53,557 nt of DNA from Sandaracinaceae bacterium (GCA_017881055.1 JADGRF010000304.1:1-53557); one strand, 5' to 3'; counted from the stretch's first letter, positions 7,124 to 15,922 are shown. Notes: a model not told the origin generated them from the letters alone. Translations and numbers: made by a program.

Positions 7124-8278
7124 GCTCAACTTGAGGGCTTCGGCTGTCGGCGCGTGACGCACTGCGCCGTCGGTCGTCAGTAGCGCGCCGGCGATGATCT
7201 CGTCTTCGAGGTTGAGCTTGAGCGTGCCCTTGTCGTTGATCAGCTTGATCAGGGCGTAAACGTTGCGGGCGTAGAGGTTGCTCGCGTCCGTGGGCATCGT
7301 GTTGGGCAGGTTGGAGTGGCCCATGATCAAGACCCCGTGCTTCACGACCTCTTTGTTGTTCTCGGTTAGCTCGCAGTTGCCGCCCGAGTCCGCGGCGAGG
7401 TCGACGATGATCGAGCCGGGGCGCATGGCCTTCACCATGTCTTCGGTGACCAGGCGCGGCGCGGGACGACCGGGCACCTGCGCGGTCGTGATCACGACGT
7501 CGGCTTGCGCGAGCTTTTCCTTCAACACGGCCTGCTGCTTCGCGAGGAAGTCGGCGCTGACCTCCTTGGCGTAGCCGCCCTGGCCTTCGCCGCTCTCCTG
7601 CATTGGCAGATCGATGAACTTCGCGCCGAGTGACTCGACCTGCTCTTTGACGGCCGGACGAATGTCGGAGACTTCGACCAGCGCACCGAGGCGGCGCGCC
7701 GTCGCGATCGCCTGCAAGCCTGCGACGCCGGCGCCCATGATCACGACCTTGGACGGTTGAATCGTGCCGGCCGCGGTCATCAGCAGCGGGAAGTACTTGC
7801 CGAGCCGGCTCGCCGCGAGCACCACCGCTTTGTAGCCCGCGATGTTCGCCTGCGACGACAGCGAGTCCATGACCTGCGCGCGGCTGATGCGCGGCACGAG
7901 GTCCATCGCCAAGCAGCTGACCTTGTGCTGCATCAGCAGCTTCACGAGCGGCAGTTGTTTATGAGGGAACACGTGCGCGATCACGATCGCGCCCTGCTTG
8001 AGCAAGCTCGCTTCGTGCGAGCCGAGCGCATCGTTCTGCTGCGGCGGCTGCACCTTCAGCACGAGGTCCGCGCTCTGCCAGGCGGCCTTCGCGTCGCTCG
8101 CGATGCTGGCGCCCGCGTCCGCGAAGGCAGCGTCGGCGATGTTCGCGCCGGCACCCGCTCCGGCCTGCACGACCACCGTGAGCCCTTCCTTGACGAGCTT
8201 CTTCACGGTTTCGGGGGTTGCGGCGACCCGCAGCTCACCGGACGCGCTTTCCTTGGCGACGAAGACCTGAGCACTCAT
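7121..8278 (-). CDS. pntAA: NAD(P) transhydrogenase subunit alpha part 1 (PntAA)
   Basis: The soluble alpha-1 subunit binds NAD(H) in the proton-driven transhydrogenase. The 385-residue product shows the N-terminal half shared with alanine dehydrogenase (ESASGELRVAATPETVKKL), the Rossmann motif GAGVAGLQAIATARRLGA and the segment AQVPGRPAPRLVTEDMV. It ends at about residue 385, as expected for the split form. The ATG at 8278 gives the canonical N terminus; an in-frame extension to 8398 would translate the hairpin repeat upstream. The usual partners pntAB and pntB are not next to it: downstream lie a repeat and a convergent gene. Confidence 0.9.
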   Translation of the reverse strand: MSAQVFVAKESASGELRVAATPETVKKLVKEGLTVVVQAGAGAGANIADAAFADAGASIASDAKAAWQSADLVLKVQPPQQNDALGSHEASLLKQGAIVIAHVFPHKQLPLVKLLMQHKVSCLAMDLVPRISRAQVMDSLSSQANIAGYKAVVLAASRLGKYFPLLMTAAGTIQPSKVVIMGAGVAGLQAIATARRLGALVEVSDIRPAVKEQVESLGAKFIDLPMQESGEGQGGYAKEVSADFLAKQQAVLKEKLAQADVVITTAQVPGRPAPRLVTEDMVKAMRPGSIIVDLAADSGGNCELTENNKEVVKHGVLIMGHSNLPNTMPTDASNLYARNVYALIKLINDKGTLKLNLEDEIIAGALLTTDGAVRHAPTAEALKLS

Positions 8279-8318
8279 GGCCGGCCTGTATACTGAATTT
8301 TCCGCCAGAGACAACCCT

Positions 8319-8397
8319 CCGCCGAGAGCCGCAGGCTGCTCGGCGGGTATGTAACGGGTCTCCGCCGCGAGCCGCAGGCTGCTCGGCGGGTATGTCA
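8319..8397 (-). repeat. Tandem hairpin repeat, 2 copies of about 43 bp (family 1, locus 2)
   Basis: Read on the minus strand, two units start with CATACCCGCCGAGCAGCC, 43 nt apart. Each has stems GCCGAG / CTCGGC (one copy has a mismatch) around CAGCCTGCGGCT. The first unit begins at the TGA stop codon of the transglycosylase gene. It separates that gene from pntAA and may end or attenuate transcription between them (inference). Confidence 0.8.
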
Positions 8398-10998
8398 AAA
8401 AGCCATGGTGTCGGGGTGGCCCCCGGGCAGCGTGACGTCGATGCGCGTCATGGGCAGGTTCTGCTGAGCACGGTACGCCGCGTAGTGGGTGAGCACCCGG
8501 CGCACGTACTCGTGCGTCTGCGAGAACGGGATGCGCTCCAGGAAGACGTCGAGCGGCATGCCGGCGTGGTTCTCACGCATCCACAGCCGTACGTTGTGGG
8601 GCCCGCCGTTGTAGGCGGCGATGGCAAGCGGCACGCTGCCGTCGAAGCGCTTGATCAGCGACGACAGGTACCAGGCCGCGAACTCCACGTTCGTGCCGGG
8701 GTCGAGCAGGTCGCTCACGTCGAAGTGCTCGACGCCGAGCTTGCGCGCGATCAGCATGCCGGTGCGCGGCATGATCTGCATCAGGCCGACCGCGCCCGCG
8801 TACGACACGATCTGCCGGTGGTAGATGCTCTCCACGCGCATCACGGCAAACAGCAAATTCGGGTCCACGCTGTATTTCGCCGCGGCTTTGTCGACGGCGC
8901 CTTCGTACGCGCGCGGACGCAGCTCGCCGCGCACGCCGAAGAACCGCAGCGCCACGCCGGGATCGCCGAGCTCGTCGGCTACGGTACCGAGCGCCGCGCG
9001 AGCCGACATGTCGAGCGAGCGGCGCTGCTTGCGCAGCTCATTGTCGACCGGATGCCGTGCCGGCGCGGAGCCGGTCAGCACCGCCTCGAGGCCCGAGCGC
9101 AAGCGCAGGTCGCCGCGCGCATCGCGCCACGCCAGATAGGCTTCGCCGATCTCGTCGGCCGCGTCGTCGAACTGATCGAGCTCCACGAGGTCTGCTGCGC
9201 GCGAGAACCACGGATAGGCCCGTCCGTAGTCCGCGGCGACTTTGCCGAGCGGCAACAGCACGCGCTCGCGGCGCGCGGCATTCTTCTCCTCGGTAGCTTT
9301 TCTCGCGAGCGCCTCGGCATCGATGCTGGTCTCGAGAGCTTCGCCGTCGTCCGCTGCAACGGAATCTGCTGTCGCGCGTGTTTCGGCGCCCTGCGCGTGC
9401 TTCACGCCGGTGGCGTCTGCGGCGTCACGAGCGTCACGTGTGGGCAGCGCCGCGAGCGCGTCGTCGACGGCCTTCCCCAGCGCGGCATCGGCTGCGGCGC
9501 CGCCTGCGCTGTCTGTCGGCGCCGCCTCCGGTGCGCAGGTCTTCGTCTGCTCGCTCTGCATCGACCACAGGCGCAGGTCGGCCCACATGGCGTAGTAGCG
9601 CGGGGATACGGTGTCTTCGCGCAGCACGCGCAGATAGTCGGCTTCGGCCTCTCCGAAGCGCCCCATGCGCTCGAGCGCGCGGGCATGGTGATAGCGGGCG
9701 GCCAGGGTGTAGCCGCGCACGGCCATCACGCCTTCCAGCACGTCGGCCACGGATTGATCCGACGCGAGCCCGAAGCCGAGGATCGCGGCCTCGAAGCGCG
9801 CGCCGGCCGGAAAGCTGTTGCGCGTGCGCAGAGCCTGCAGAATCTCGGTTGCGCGATCGCTCAGCTGGTACTGCACCGCGAGGTCGAGCAGGCCGCGCAG
9901 CTGTCCACCCTGCAGCCGGGACACGTTGCGACCGGCCAGCATGCGCTTCACGCGCGCTTCACCTTCGAGGGCACGCGCAGCAGGATCGGCGTCAGCCTCG
10001 GCGCCTGCGCCACGCGGCAGAAGCCGCTCGGCATCGGCGCTCGGCACGCCTTGCTGCGTCGCCACGGCGACTTCGCTGCGCACGACATCGAAGCGGCCTT
10101 CGACGCGTGCGATGCGCGCCGAGAGCAGGTGCGCTCGACCGAGCAGCGCAGGCTGGAGCTCATTGGCGAGCAGCTGATCCACCGCCGCATGCGCCGCGTC
10201 GATCGGTCCGCGTTGAAAGAGGCGCTCGGCACGGCCCAGGCTCTCCGCTGCCGTGTAGGCATGCACATTCGCGCCGGCATCGCGCAGTCGCGCGAGCGCC
10301 CCTCGTGCGTCTTCCGCCGCAGCGCTCTCCGGCTCGTTCAGATCGATGTTCCGGTAGATCACGATTGCGCCGTCGACGTCGTGCCAGGCCTCGCGTGCGC
10401 GCGCGAGCTCGAGTCGTAGCTCGGAGCGCTCGCCCATGTTCGGGTAGCGCTGCACGATGCGATCGAGCTCGTTCTCGCCGCGGTGTTGTCCGGCCTGCAA
10501 CATGCAACGCACCATGGCGATGCGCGCGACTGCGGCGACGTTGCGCTCCGGACTCTCTTCTGCGACGGCGTACGCGTCGCAGGCTTCCGCAGGTCGGCCC
10601 AGGCGCAACAGAATCGCCGCACGCCGCAGCGCGATGCGATCACGGATGCGCGGCATGGCGTGCTCGACCACGCGCAGCGCAATCAGCGCGTCGTCCAACT
10701 TGTCGTTGGCGGTGAGCTCGTCGGCATGCGAAAGCGACTCGCGGGCTTCGGCGGCGCTGATCGGCGCGCTCCACGGCGTCTCGGTGAATAGGACCGAGCC
10801 GTGCTGGGGTGCGCACTCGAGCTCCGGGTCCAACGACTCGTCAGCGGCCAACGATTCGTCCTCGTGCACGTCGGCGGGACGGATCGCGCAGAGCGGCGCC
10901 TCACTCCACGCCAGCGCCGGGGCGGGAACGCAGGCCAGCGCCAGGATCCAGCCAGAGAAGCGAAGGCTATGGGTGACTACTCTCGTACGGCGAGGCAA
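8395..10998 (-). CDS. Soluble lytic murein transglycosylase (Slt-type) with helical repeats
   Basis: Such enzymes cleave peptidoglycan between MurNAc and GlcNAc with formation of 1,6-anhydroMurNAc, in the periplasm. Of about 867 residues, the first 30 form a signal peptide (RRTR, then a hydrophobic stretch ending APALAW). Residues about 60-650 are Ala/Arg/Leu-rich helices like the TPR superhelix of Slt70. The C-terminal SLT domain has the catalytic Glu in RVESIY (about residue 723), AVGLMQIMPRTG and IAAYNGGP. The chosen start is TTG at 10998, behind GAGGGG at good spacing. An ATG at 11073 would add 25 residues before the signal peptide. Confidence 0.88.
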   Translation of the reverse strand: MPRRTRVVTHSLRFSGWILALACVPAPALAWSEAPLCAIRPADVHEDESLAADESLDPELECAPQHGSVLFTETPWSAPISAAEARESLSHADELTANDKLDDALIALRVVEHAMPRIRDRIALRRAAILLRLGRPAEACDAYAVAEESPERNVAAVARIAMVRCMLQAGQHRGENELDRIVQRYPNMGERSELRLELARAREAWHDVDGAIVIYRNIDLNEPESAAAEDARGALARLRDAGANVHAYTAAESLGRAERLFQRGPIDAAHAAVDQLLANELQPALLGRAHLLSARIARVEGRFDVVRSEVAVATQQGVPSADAERLLPRGAGAEADADPAARALEGEARVKRMLAGRNVSRLQGGQLRGLLDLAVQYQLSDRATEILQALRTRNSFPAGARFEAAILGFGLASDQSVADVLEGVMAVRGYTLAARYHHARALERMGRFGEAEADYLRVLREDTVSPRYYAMWADLRLWSMQSEQTKTCAPEAAPTDSAGGAAADAALGKAVDDALAALPTRDARDAADATGVKHAQGAETRATADSVAADDGEALETSIDAEALARKATEEKNAARRERVLLPLGKVAADYGRAYPWFSRAADLVELDQFDDAADEIGEAYLAWRDARGDLRLRSGLEAVLTGSAPARHPVDNELRKQRRSLDMSARAALGTVADELGDPGVALRFFGVRGELRPRAYEGAVDKAAAKYSVDPNLLFAVMRVESIYHRQIVSYAGAVGLMQIMPRTGMLIARKLGVEHFDVSDLLDPGTNVEFAAWYLSSLIKRFDGSVPLAIAAYNGGPHNVRLWMRENHAGMPLDVFLERIPFSQTHEYVRRVLTHYAAYRAQQNLPMTRIDVTLPGGHPDTMAF

Positions 10999-11151
10999 AC
11001 GGCACCCCTCGGTTGTACTTTTTATTGTGCGGTGTCGGACGGGCGCATGCAAAAAACCAGTGTTTGCGCACATGTCCGTAAGCGGCGGCTCGCCACAAAG
11101 GAGGCGTGGTGGGTGATGCTGTGGGAACGCCTGTCGTGCCGGCGGGGTCGG

Positions 11152-11185
11152 TGGCGTTCAGGGCGTTCAGGGCGTTCGTGGCGTT
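11152..11185. repeat. Short GGCGTTCAG-type tandem repeat
   Basis: GGCGTTCA-like 9-nt units repeat about four times with drift (GGCGTTCAG, GGCGTTCAG, GGCGTTCGT, GGCGTTTGT). The repeat overlaps the stop codon of the small membrane-protein gene, so unit gain or loss would change its C terminus. Confidence 0.6.
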
Positions 11186-11349
11186 TGTGGCGCGTGCGCG
11201 CTTGCGGGGCTTGCGGCCTCGGCTGGCTCCGCGTCGTCGCGGGTCTCCGGCAGCAGCACGGTTACCAGGCCGGCTGCGCACAGCAGCAGAAAGCCGAGCA
11301 GCAGGAGCCCCTCGCGCGTGCGGGTGTCCGCCACGCCGGCGTTCGTCAT
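11167..11349 (-). CDS. Small single-pass membrane protein in the purCS operon
   Basis: This 60-residue product starts MTNAGVADTRTREG and has one hydrophobic segment (LLLLGFLLLCAAGLVTVLLP, about residues 16-35). A Glu/Ala/Pro-rich tail follows. It begins 7 nt after the purS stop on the same strand, so it is likely cotranscribed. No family was recognised. The short tail is partly built from a 9-nt tandem repeat, so the C terminus may be variable. Evidence for being a gene is position plus a clean transmembrane segment. Confidence 0.55.
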   Translation of the reverse strand: MTNAGVADTRTREGLLLLGFLLLCAAGLVTVLLPETRDDAEPAEAASPASAHAPQTPRTP

Positions 11350-11356
11350 CGCGGCC

Positions 11357-11596
11357 TCACTCGACTTCGAACTCGAAGTCTTCGACCACCGGGTTCGCGA
11401 GCAGCTTCTCGCACATCGAGCGCAGCTTCTGCTCGGCGTCGGCGCGGTTTGCACCGTCGACGTCGATTTCGATCAGCTTGCCGACACGCACCTTCTTCAC
11501 GCCCGGAAAGCCGAGCGAGTCGAGCGCGCGACGTACCGCCTCACCCTGCGGGTCGAGCACTTCTTCTTTCAGCGTTACGTACACGTTGGCTTTCAT
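11357..11596 (-). CDS. purS: Phosphoribosylformylglycinamidine synthase subunit PurS
   Basis: PurS is the small dimeric subunit that holds PurL and PurQ together in the fourth step of purine synthesis. The 79-residue length and sequence fit: KANVYVTLKEEVLDPQGEAV, then SLGFPGVKKVRVGKLIEID and the ending NPVVEDFEFEVE. It lies 22 nt after purC on the same strand. The genes for PurQ and PurL, often next to purS, are not in the window, so in this genome they must lie elsewhere. Confidence 0.95.
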   Translation of the reverse strand: MKANVYVTLKEEVLDPQGEAVRRALDSLGFPGVKKVRVGKLIEIDVDGANRADAEQKLRSMCEKLLANPVVEDFEFEVE

Positions 11597-11618
11597 AGGC
11601 TTCTCAGAAATGGGTTGC

Positions 11619-12584
11619 TCAGATCTTGGCGCGCAGGTTCTGCTCGAGACGAGCAGCAGGCGGTTCCTGGTTCGGAACGAACGCCGCGCCGCGCACGGTC
11701 TCGCACGCTTCGATGTAGCGACGAGCCGACTCGATCTTCACGTCGTCCGGAATGGTCGGGATGGCGCCGTCGCCCTTCCACCCGTGCTCGCTGAGCCAGC
11801 GGCGCAGGTATTCTTTGTCGAACGACTCGGGCGTCTTGTCCTGCGCGAAGCGCTCGCCGTAGCTCTTCGTGAACCAATAGCGCGACGAGTCCGGCGTGTG
11901 AATCTCGTCGATCAGCAGGATCCGGCCGTCCTTGCCGATGCCGAACTCGTACTTGGTGTCGACCAAGATCAAGCCGCGCGCCGCGCACACCTTCTGGCCG
12001 TGCGCGAATAGCGCCATCGCATACTGCGCCGCTTCGTCGAACTGCTTCGCGGTGACCTTGCCTGTCGCGATGATCTGCTCGCGCGACACGTTCTCGTCGT
12101 GCTCGCCGTGCGGCGCCTTCGTGGTGGGCGTGAGGATCGGCGCGGGCAGCGCTTGATGCGCTTTCAAACCCTCGGGCAGCTTGTGCCCGCAGAATTCGCG
12201 CTCGCCCTTGGTGTACGTCGTGAGAATGCTCGTCGACGACACGCCCGTCAGGTACGCGCGCACGATCATCTCCACCGGCAGCGGCGTGCACTCGATGCAC
12301 TCCATCGCGTTCGGATCCGGCACCGACAGCAGGTGGTTCGGCACGATGTGCTTGGTTTCCTCGAACCAGAACGTCGCCAGTGAATTGAGGACTTGTCCCT
12401 TCCACGGCAACGTACCGAGCACGCGATCGAACGCGCTGATGCGGTCCGTCACGATGATGAAACGCCGGCCGTCCTTGCGACTGTAGTTGTCGCGAACCTT
12501 GCCTTCGTACTTGTCGCCGAGGAAGTCGAGTGCGGTCGACTCGATGGTGAGCGCAAGGCCTTTGCGCAGGGTGTCGATATCCAT
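11619..12584 (-). CDS. purC: Phosphoribosylaminoimidazole-succinocarboxamide synthase (SAICAR synthetase)
   Basis: PurC joins aspartate to CAIR with ATP in purine synthesis. The 321-residue protein matches the longer, eukaryote-like form of the family. Motifs include YEGKVRDNY near residue 25, RISAFDRVLGTLPWKGQVLN, RAYLTGVSSTS, GLILVDTKYEFG and IDEIHTPDSSRYW. The ATG at 12584 gives MDIDTLRKGL; a longer in-frame reading upstream lacks family similarity and would run into the divergent gene. AAGAGG lies about 10 nt upstream. It is the first gene of purC-purS-small membrane protein. Confidence 0.95.
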   Translation of the reverse strand: MDIDTLRKGLALTIESTALDFLGDKYEGKVRDNYSRKDGRRFIIVTDRISAFDRVLGTLPWKGQVLNSLATFWFEETKHIVPNHLLSVPDPNAMECIECTPLPVEMIVRAYLTGVSSTSILTTYTKGEREFCGHKLPEGLKAHQALPAPILTPTTKAPHGEHDENVSREQIIATGKVTAKQFDEAAQYAMALFAHGQKVCAARGLILVDTKYEFGIGKDGRILLIDEIHTPDSSRYWFTKSYGERFAQDKTPESFDKEYLRRWLSEHGWKGDGAIPTIPDDVKIESARRYIEACETVRGAAFVPNQEPPAARLEQNLRAKI

Positions 12585-12698
12585 GGTTGCGAAGCCTCTT
12601 CTTGAGCGGGGGGAACCTAAATCGGGGCAGGGCGCGACGCAACGGTTGGTTGGCTCGTGGTTGACTCGGGCGCCGCGCGGCGCTACCCGATCACGTCG
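12585..12698. promoter_or_regulatory. Divergent promoter region of purC and the NUDIX gene
   Basis: This 114-bp interval separates the starts of purC (leftward) and the NUDIX hydrolase (rightward, if ATG 12699 is right). Promoters for both must lie here or slightly inside. No clear -35/-10 pair or operator palindrome could be assigned. Confidence 0.3.
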
Positions 12699-13343
12699 AT
12701 GGCGCGCGATTTCGACCTGGACCGTATTCGCGAGAAGCTCGCCGGTCGCGTCGCGCGTCGCCAGGACCGACCCGACATTACCCGGCGTGCTGCAGTCGCC
12801 ACGATCTTGCGGCCGGCCCGGTCCGCGCGGCCCGCCACAGACGGGCGGTCGGGTACGGAGGTGCTGCTGATCCGCCGTAGCGAGCGCGCCGGCGATCCGT
12901 GGTCCGGGCACATGGCGTTTCCCGGCGGCCATCAGGATCCGACCGATCTCGACTTGCTCGCCACCGCCCGGCGCGAGGCCTTCGAAGAGGTAGGCATCGA
13001 CCTACGCGAGCACGAGTACCTAGGCCAGCTCGATGAGCTGCCGGCCGTCGCGCGCGGCCGCTTCGTGGGCATGTCGATCGCGCCATTCGTGTTTGCCGTG
13101 CGCGGTGAGCCCGAGCTTGCGACCAGCGACGAAGTGGCCGAGCTGGTGTGGGCCGAGCTGGATCAGATGGCGCGCGGCGAGCTCGACGACATCAAGGAGC
13201 TCAGCTACGAGGGCGAGCTGCGCCGCCTGCCTGCGTATCGCGTGCAAGGGCACGTCGTTTGGGGCCTGACCCATCACATGCTGCAAAGTTTGTTCGCCAC
13301 GCTGGCGGATCCACGTGCTGGGGACCAGGGTGGCGACAGATGA
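12699..13343 (+). CDS. NUDIX hydrolase, CoA pyrophosphatase (NudL/UPF0035) type
   Basis: Members split CoA and its derivatives into 4'-phosphopantetheine and 3',5'-ADP. The signature GHMAFPGGHQDPTDLD and TARREAFEEVGIDL corresponds to the NudL-specific block plus the NUDIX metal-binding helix (REAFEEVG). An upstream strand VLLIRRSER also fits. The length is 214 residues from ATG 12699; a GTG at 12657 would add 14 residues and neither has a clear ribosome-binding site. The stop overlaps the cyaY start by four bases (ATGA). Confidence 0.88.
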   Translation: MARDFDLDRIREKLAGRVARRQDRPDITRRAAVATILRPARSARPATDGRSGTEVLLIRRSERAGDPWSGHMAFPGGHQDPTDLDLLATARREAFEEVGIDLREHEYLGQLDELPAVARGRFVGMSIAPFVFAVRGEPELATSDEVAELVWAELDQMARGELDDIKELSYEGELRRLPAYRVQGHVVWGLTHHMLQSLFATLADPRAGDQGGDR

Positions 13344-13693
13344 ACTCAGTCCAAGCCCCAGTCCCAGTCATGGACGAGCACGAATTCGAACGCCACGCAG
13401 CTGAGGCCTGGAAACGCGTGCTCGATCTGTTCGAGAACGTCGACCCGGATGAAGCCGACATCGACAGCGCGGGTGACGTGATCCGCATCGATTGCAAAGG
13501 CGGCCGGCGCATCGTGCTGAACACGCAGCGTCCCGCGCGCCAGCTGTGGCTGGCCGGTGGCACGACCGCGTTTCACTTCTCCTACGAAGCCTCCACGCAG
13601 CGCTGGCTCGACGACAAAGGCCGCGGCGAGCTGTTCGCCACCCTGGCGTCGCTCGTGCGCGACGCGGTCGGCGTCAGCTTGCCCGTCAGCTGA
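13340..13693 (+). CDS. cyaY: Iron donor protein CyaY (bacterial frataxin)
   Basis: CyaY binds iron and modulates the IscS/IscU iron-sulfur assembly machine. The 117-residue protein has the frataxin fold pattern: an acidic first helix (DEHEFERHAAEAW...), the strand GDVIRIDCKGGRRIVLNTQ, then RQLWLAGGTTAFHFSYEA and the C-terminal helix. Acidic residues in helix 1 (DPDEADID) would be the iron-binding patch. It overlaps the NUDIX gene by ATGA. An alternative start at Met11 (13370) would fit E. coli CyaY length better. Confidence 0.9.
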   Translation: MNSVQAPVPVMDEHEFERHAAEAWKRVLDLFENVDPDEADIDSAGDVIRIDCKGGRRIVLNTQRPARQLWLAGGTTAFHFSYEASTQRWLDDKGRGELFATLASLVRDAVGVSLPVS

Positions 13694-13779
13694 TTGCTCG
13701 TGCTCGGGATCGGCCGTTTCGTGTCGTTTTTTTGGCGCCGATCCGCGGCCTGCGTAGAACGTGGGCTCGGAGGTCGAAC

Positions 13780-14451
13780 ATGGGCGCAGCGATGGCGATG
13801 GGTCGGTTGAACGTTTCGGGCCGCGTGCAGGCGCGCGAGCCGAGCATCGAAGAGCTCGAAGACATGCTCTACGACATCCTGGCGACGGGCGTGGAGCCTA
13901 CCGCCACGGTTGGCACGCTCGAGGCGGTGCAAGCGTTCTTGCATCAGCACGCGCGCGCTCGAAAGAACCACACCGAGCTGCTCTCGTTCTTCGCTGAAAA
14001 TGGCTTGGCGTGCGCACCTGAGCGTGCCCGCGTGGTTGCTCCCGCGCTCGCGCTCCTGCCGATGGAAGACCCGAGCGCGCAAGAGGAGTCGTTCGATCCA
14101 TCTGCCGCCGTCAGCGGCATGCCCGAGCGGTCGCGTTCACAGGGTACGTCGAACCTTCTGCGCGTCGGCCTCGCATTCGCGGCCGTGCTCGTGCTCGCGC
14201 TCGGCGGGCTCGGCTACTTCGCGTTCTCGAGCATGCAGCACGAGCTGGCCCGCGTGCACTCCCAGACCGGCGCGCAGGCCGACGAGCTAGCCCGCGTGAA
14301 AGCCGACGCCGACTCGCTGCGCAGCGCCATGCACGACAACACGGAGCTGGTACGCAGCGTCGATCACAAGAGCGACGTCCTGATTCAGACGCTGCTCTCG
14401 CCGCTCGATCCGCAGAAGCTGCAGCAAACCGAGAAAACCAGAGCCCACTAG
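13780..14451 (+). CDS. Single-pass membrane protein with C-terminal coiled coil, unknown function
   Basis: Not recognised as a known family. The 223-residue product has a cytosolic N-terminal region (about 1-125) with acidic helices (SIEELEDMLYDILATGV). One transmembrane segment lies at about 131-150 (VGLAFAAVLVLALGGLGYFA), and a heptad-like helix follows (ELARVHSQTGAQADELARVK). The start is the ATG at 13780 behind a GGAGGT ribosome-binding site. Its last ten nucleotides, including the TAG stop, overlap the 3' end of the tRNA-Thr gene on the opposite strand. Confidence 0.75.
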   Translation: MGAAMAMGRLNVSGRVQAREPSIEELEDMLYDILATGVEPTATVGTLEAVQAFLHQHARARKNHTELLSFFAENGLACAPERARVVAPALALLPMEDPSAQEESFDPSAAVSGMPERSRSQGTSNLLRVGLAFAAVLVLALGGLGYFAFSSMQHELARVHSQTGAQADELARVKADADSLRSAMHDNTELVRSVDHKSDVLIQTLLSPLDPQKLQQTEKTRAH

Positions 14452-14513
14452 TGGATTTGAACCACCGACCTGCTCATTACGAATGAGCTGCTCTACCCCT
14501 GAGCTAAGTGGGC
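14442..14513 (-). tRNA. tRNA-Thr (anticodon CGT)
   Basis: The reverse strand folds as a full 72-nt cloverleaf. The acceptor pairs GCCCACT / AGTGGGC, the D-stem GCTC / GAGC and the anticodon stem GCTCA / TGAGC, with loop TTCGTAA. The variable loop is AGGTC, and the T-arm is GGTGG-TTCAAAT-CCACT. The anticodon CGT reads ACG (Thr). The CCA end is not encoded: T then CTGG follow the acceptor. It overlaps the stop codon of the convergent plus-strand membrane-protein gene by ten bases. Confidence 0.95.
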
Positions 14514-14564
14514 GCATGACCGTCCCGAACCGCGAGTTCCAACCTGAGTCGGAAATCCGGGCGC

Positions 14565-14894
14565 ATGTTTAGCAACCGGGTCCAGGTGGCGCAAGTCTGT
14601 CGTGTGCTTACTGCGGGCATCACGACGCAAACCTTGTGGACCTCCGCCGGGCCGACCGACGCCGCGCAGAGCTTACGCGACGACGCGGGCCTCCATGGCG
14701 GTGACCGCGCGCTCCTCGAGGTGGCGTTTTGGCTCTGGGATGGCGACCAAAGTCCGCGTATTGCCGCCGTCGTCGAGCTCGTCGATCGCACGCGTCTGCG
14801 CCTGGTCGGCTCGCTGATCGTGGCGCTCGCGGACGGCTCTGCGGCCATCGAGCGCTGGGTCAAAGCCAACGGCGGACCTGTGGGTGACGCATGA
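14565..14894 (+). CDS. Small protein of unknown function, coupled to threonine aldolase
   Basis: The 109-residue product has no recognised domain. Helical and hydrophobic patches are visible ([33 protein letters not shown]). Its TGA overlaps the ATG of the threonine aldolase gene (ATGA), a common sign of translational coupling and the main reason to call it a gene. The start ATG at 14565 lies 51 nt from the tRNA, which runs in the other direction. Confidence 0.6.
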   Translation: MFSNRVQVAQVCRVLTAGITTQTLWTSAGPTDAAQSLRDDAGLHGGDRALLEVAFWLWDGDQSPRIAAVVELVDRTRLRLVGSLIVALADGSAAIERWVKANGGPVGDA

Positions 14895-15901
14895 TCGATC
14901 TCCGTTCAGACACCCTCACGCGCCCGACCGCGGCCATGCGCGAAGCGATGGCGCGGGCCGACGTCGGTGACGACGTGTACGGCGAAGACCCGACTGCGCA
15001 GCGCCTGCAGGAACGCGCCGCCGAGCTACTCGGTCAAGAAGCCGCGCTGTTCGTACCGACTGGCACGATGGCGAACCAGCTCGCGCTGCTCTGTCACTGC
15101 GAGCGCGGCAACGACGTGCTGGTGGGCGAGGGCAACCACTGCATGATCTACGAATCCGGCGCTGCCGCCGCGTGGGCGCAGGTCCAGCTCAGCGTGGTCG
15201 GTCGCGGAGGCCTGTTCACCGCCGACGAAATGCTCGCCGCGATCAAGCCCAGCGAATATCACTCACCGCAGACGCGCCTGTGCGCAATCGAGAACACGCA
15301 CAACCGCGCCGGTGGCCGCATCTTCCCGCAAGCCGAAGTCGAGCGCATCGCCAGCGCCGCACGCGAGCGCGGCATCCCGCTCCACATCGACGGCGCACGC
15401 ATCTGGAACGCCTCGATCGCAAGTGGTCTCAGTACCCGCCAGCTCGGCACACCGGCCACCAGCATCAGCGCCTGCTTCTCGAAAGGCCTCGGCGCGCCCG
15501 CCGGCTCCGTGCTCGCCGGCCCGAAGTCGTTCATCGCGCGCGCCCACCGCTACCGCAAGATGCTCGGCGGCGGCATGCGTCAAGTCGGCATCCTCTGCGC
15601 CGCCGCCCTGTACGCGCTCGATCATCACGTCGCCCGCCTGGCCGACGACCACGAGAACGCCAAACGCCTTGCCCAAGGCCTAGCCGCTCACCCCGAACTA
15701 CTCTGCGACCCCAGCCAAGTAGAAACCAACATCGTCGTCTTCGAGACCCGAACCACCGACGCGCGCGTCTTCACCACGCGAGCCACCAACGCCGGCGTCC
15801 GCATGAACCCCATCTCCCCCACGCGCATCCGAGCCGTAACGCACCTAGACGTCACGCGCGCCGACATCGACCAAGCCCTAACGCTCCTAGCCACCTGCTA
15901 A
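14891..15901 (+). CDS. ltaE: Low-specificity L-threonine aldolase
   Basis: A PLP enzyme that splits L-threonine or L-allo-threonine into glycine and acetaldehyde. The N terminus [19 protein letters not shown] is diagnostic, followed by [13 protein letters not shown] and the [13 protein letters not shown] phosphate-binding loop. Then come [19 protein letters not shown] and [12 protein letters not shown] with the PLP lysine. Length (336) is normal. The end of the gene uses many CTA and AAC/ACC codons, a local drift without clear meaning. The gene is followed by a hairpin and a repeat element. Confidence 0.95.
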   Translation: MIDLRSDTLTRPTAAMREAMARADVGDDVYGEDPTAQRLQERAAELLGQEAALFVPTGTMANQLALLCHCERGNDVLVGEGNHCMIYESGAAAAWAQVQLSVVGRGGLFTADEMLAAIKPSEYHSPQTRLCAIENTHNRAGGRIFPQAEVERIASAARERGIPLHIDGARIWNASIASGLSTRQLGTPATSISACFSKGLGAPAGSVLAGPKSFIARAHRYRKMLGGGMRQVGILCAAALYALDHHVARLADDHENAKRLAQGLAAHPELLCDPSQVETNIVVFETRTTDARVFTTRATNAGVRMNPISPTRIRAVTHLDVTRADIDQALTLLATC

Positions 15902-15922
15902 AGCAGCTGCAACGATCTTCCC

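Noticed and set aside
8279-8398. N-terminal extension of PntAA to 8398
   Set aside because: The extension is the translated hairpin repeat; the canonical N terminus MSAQVFVAKES starts at 8278.
8218-10419. 733-codon open frame on the plus strand
   Set aside because: It is antisense to the lytic transglycosylase, Arg/His-rich with no domain; a typical high-GC shadow frame.
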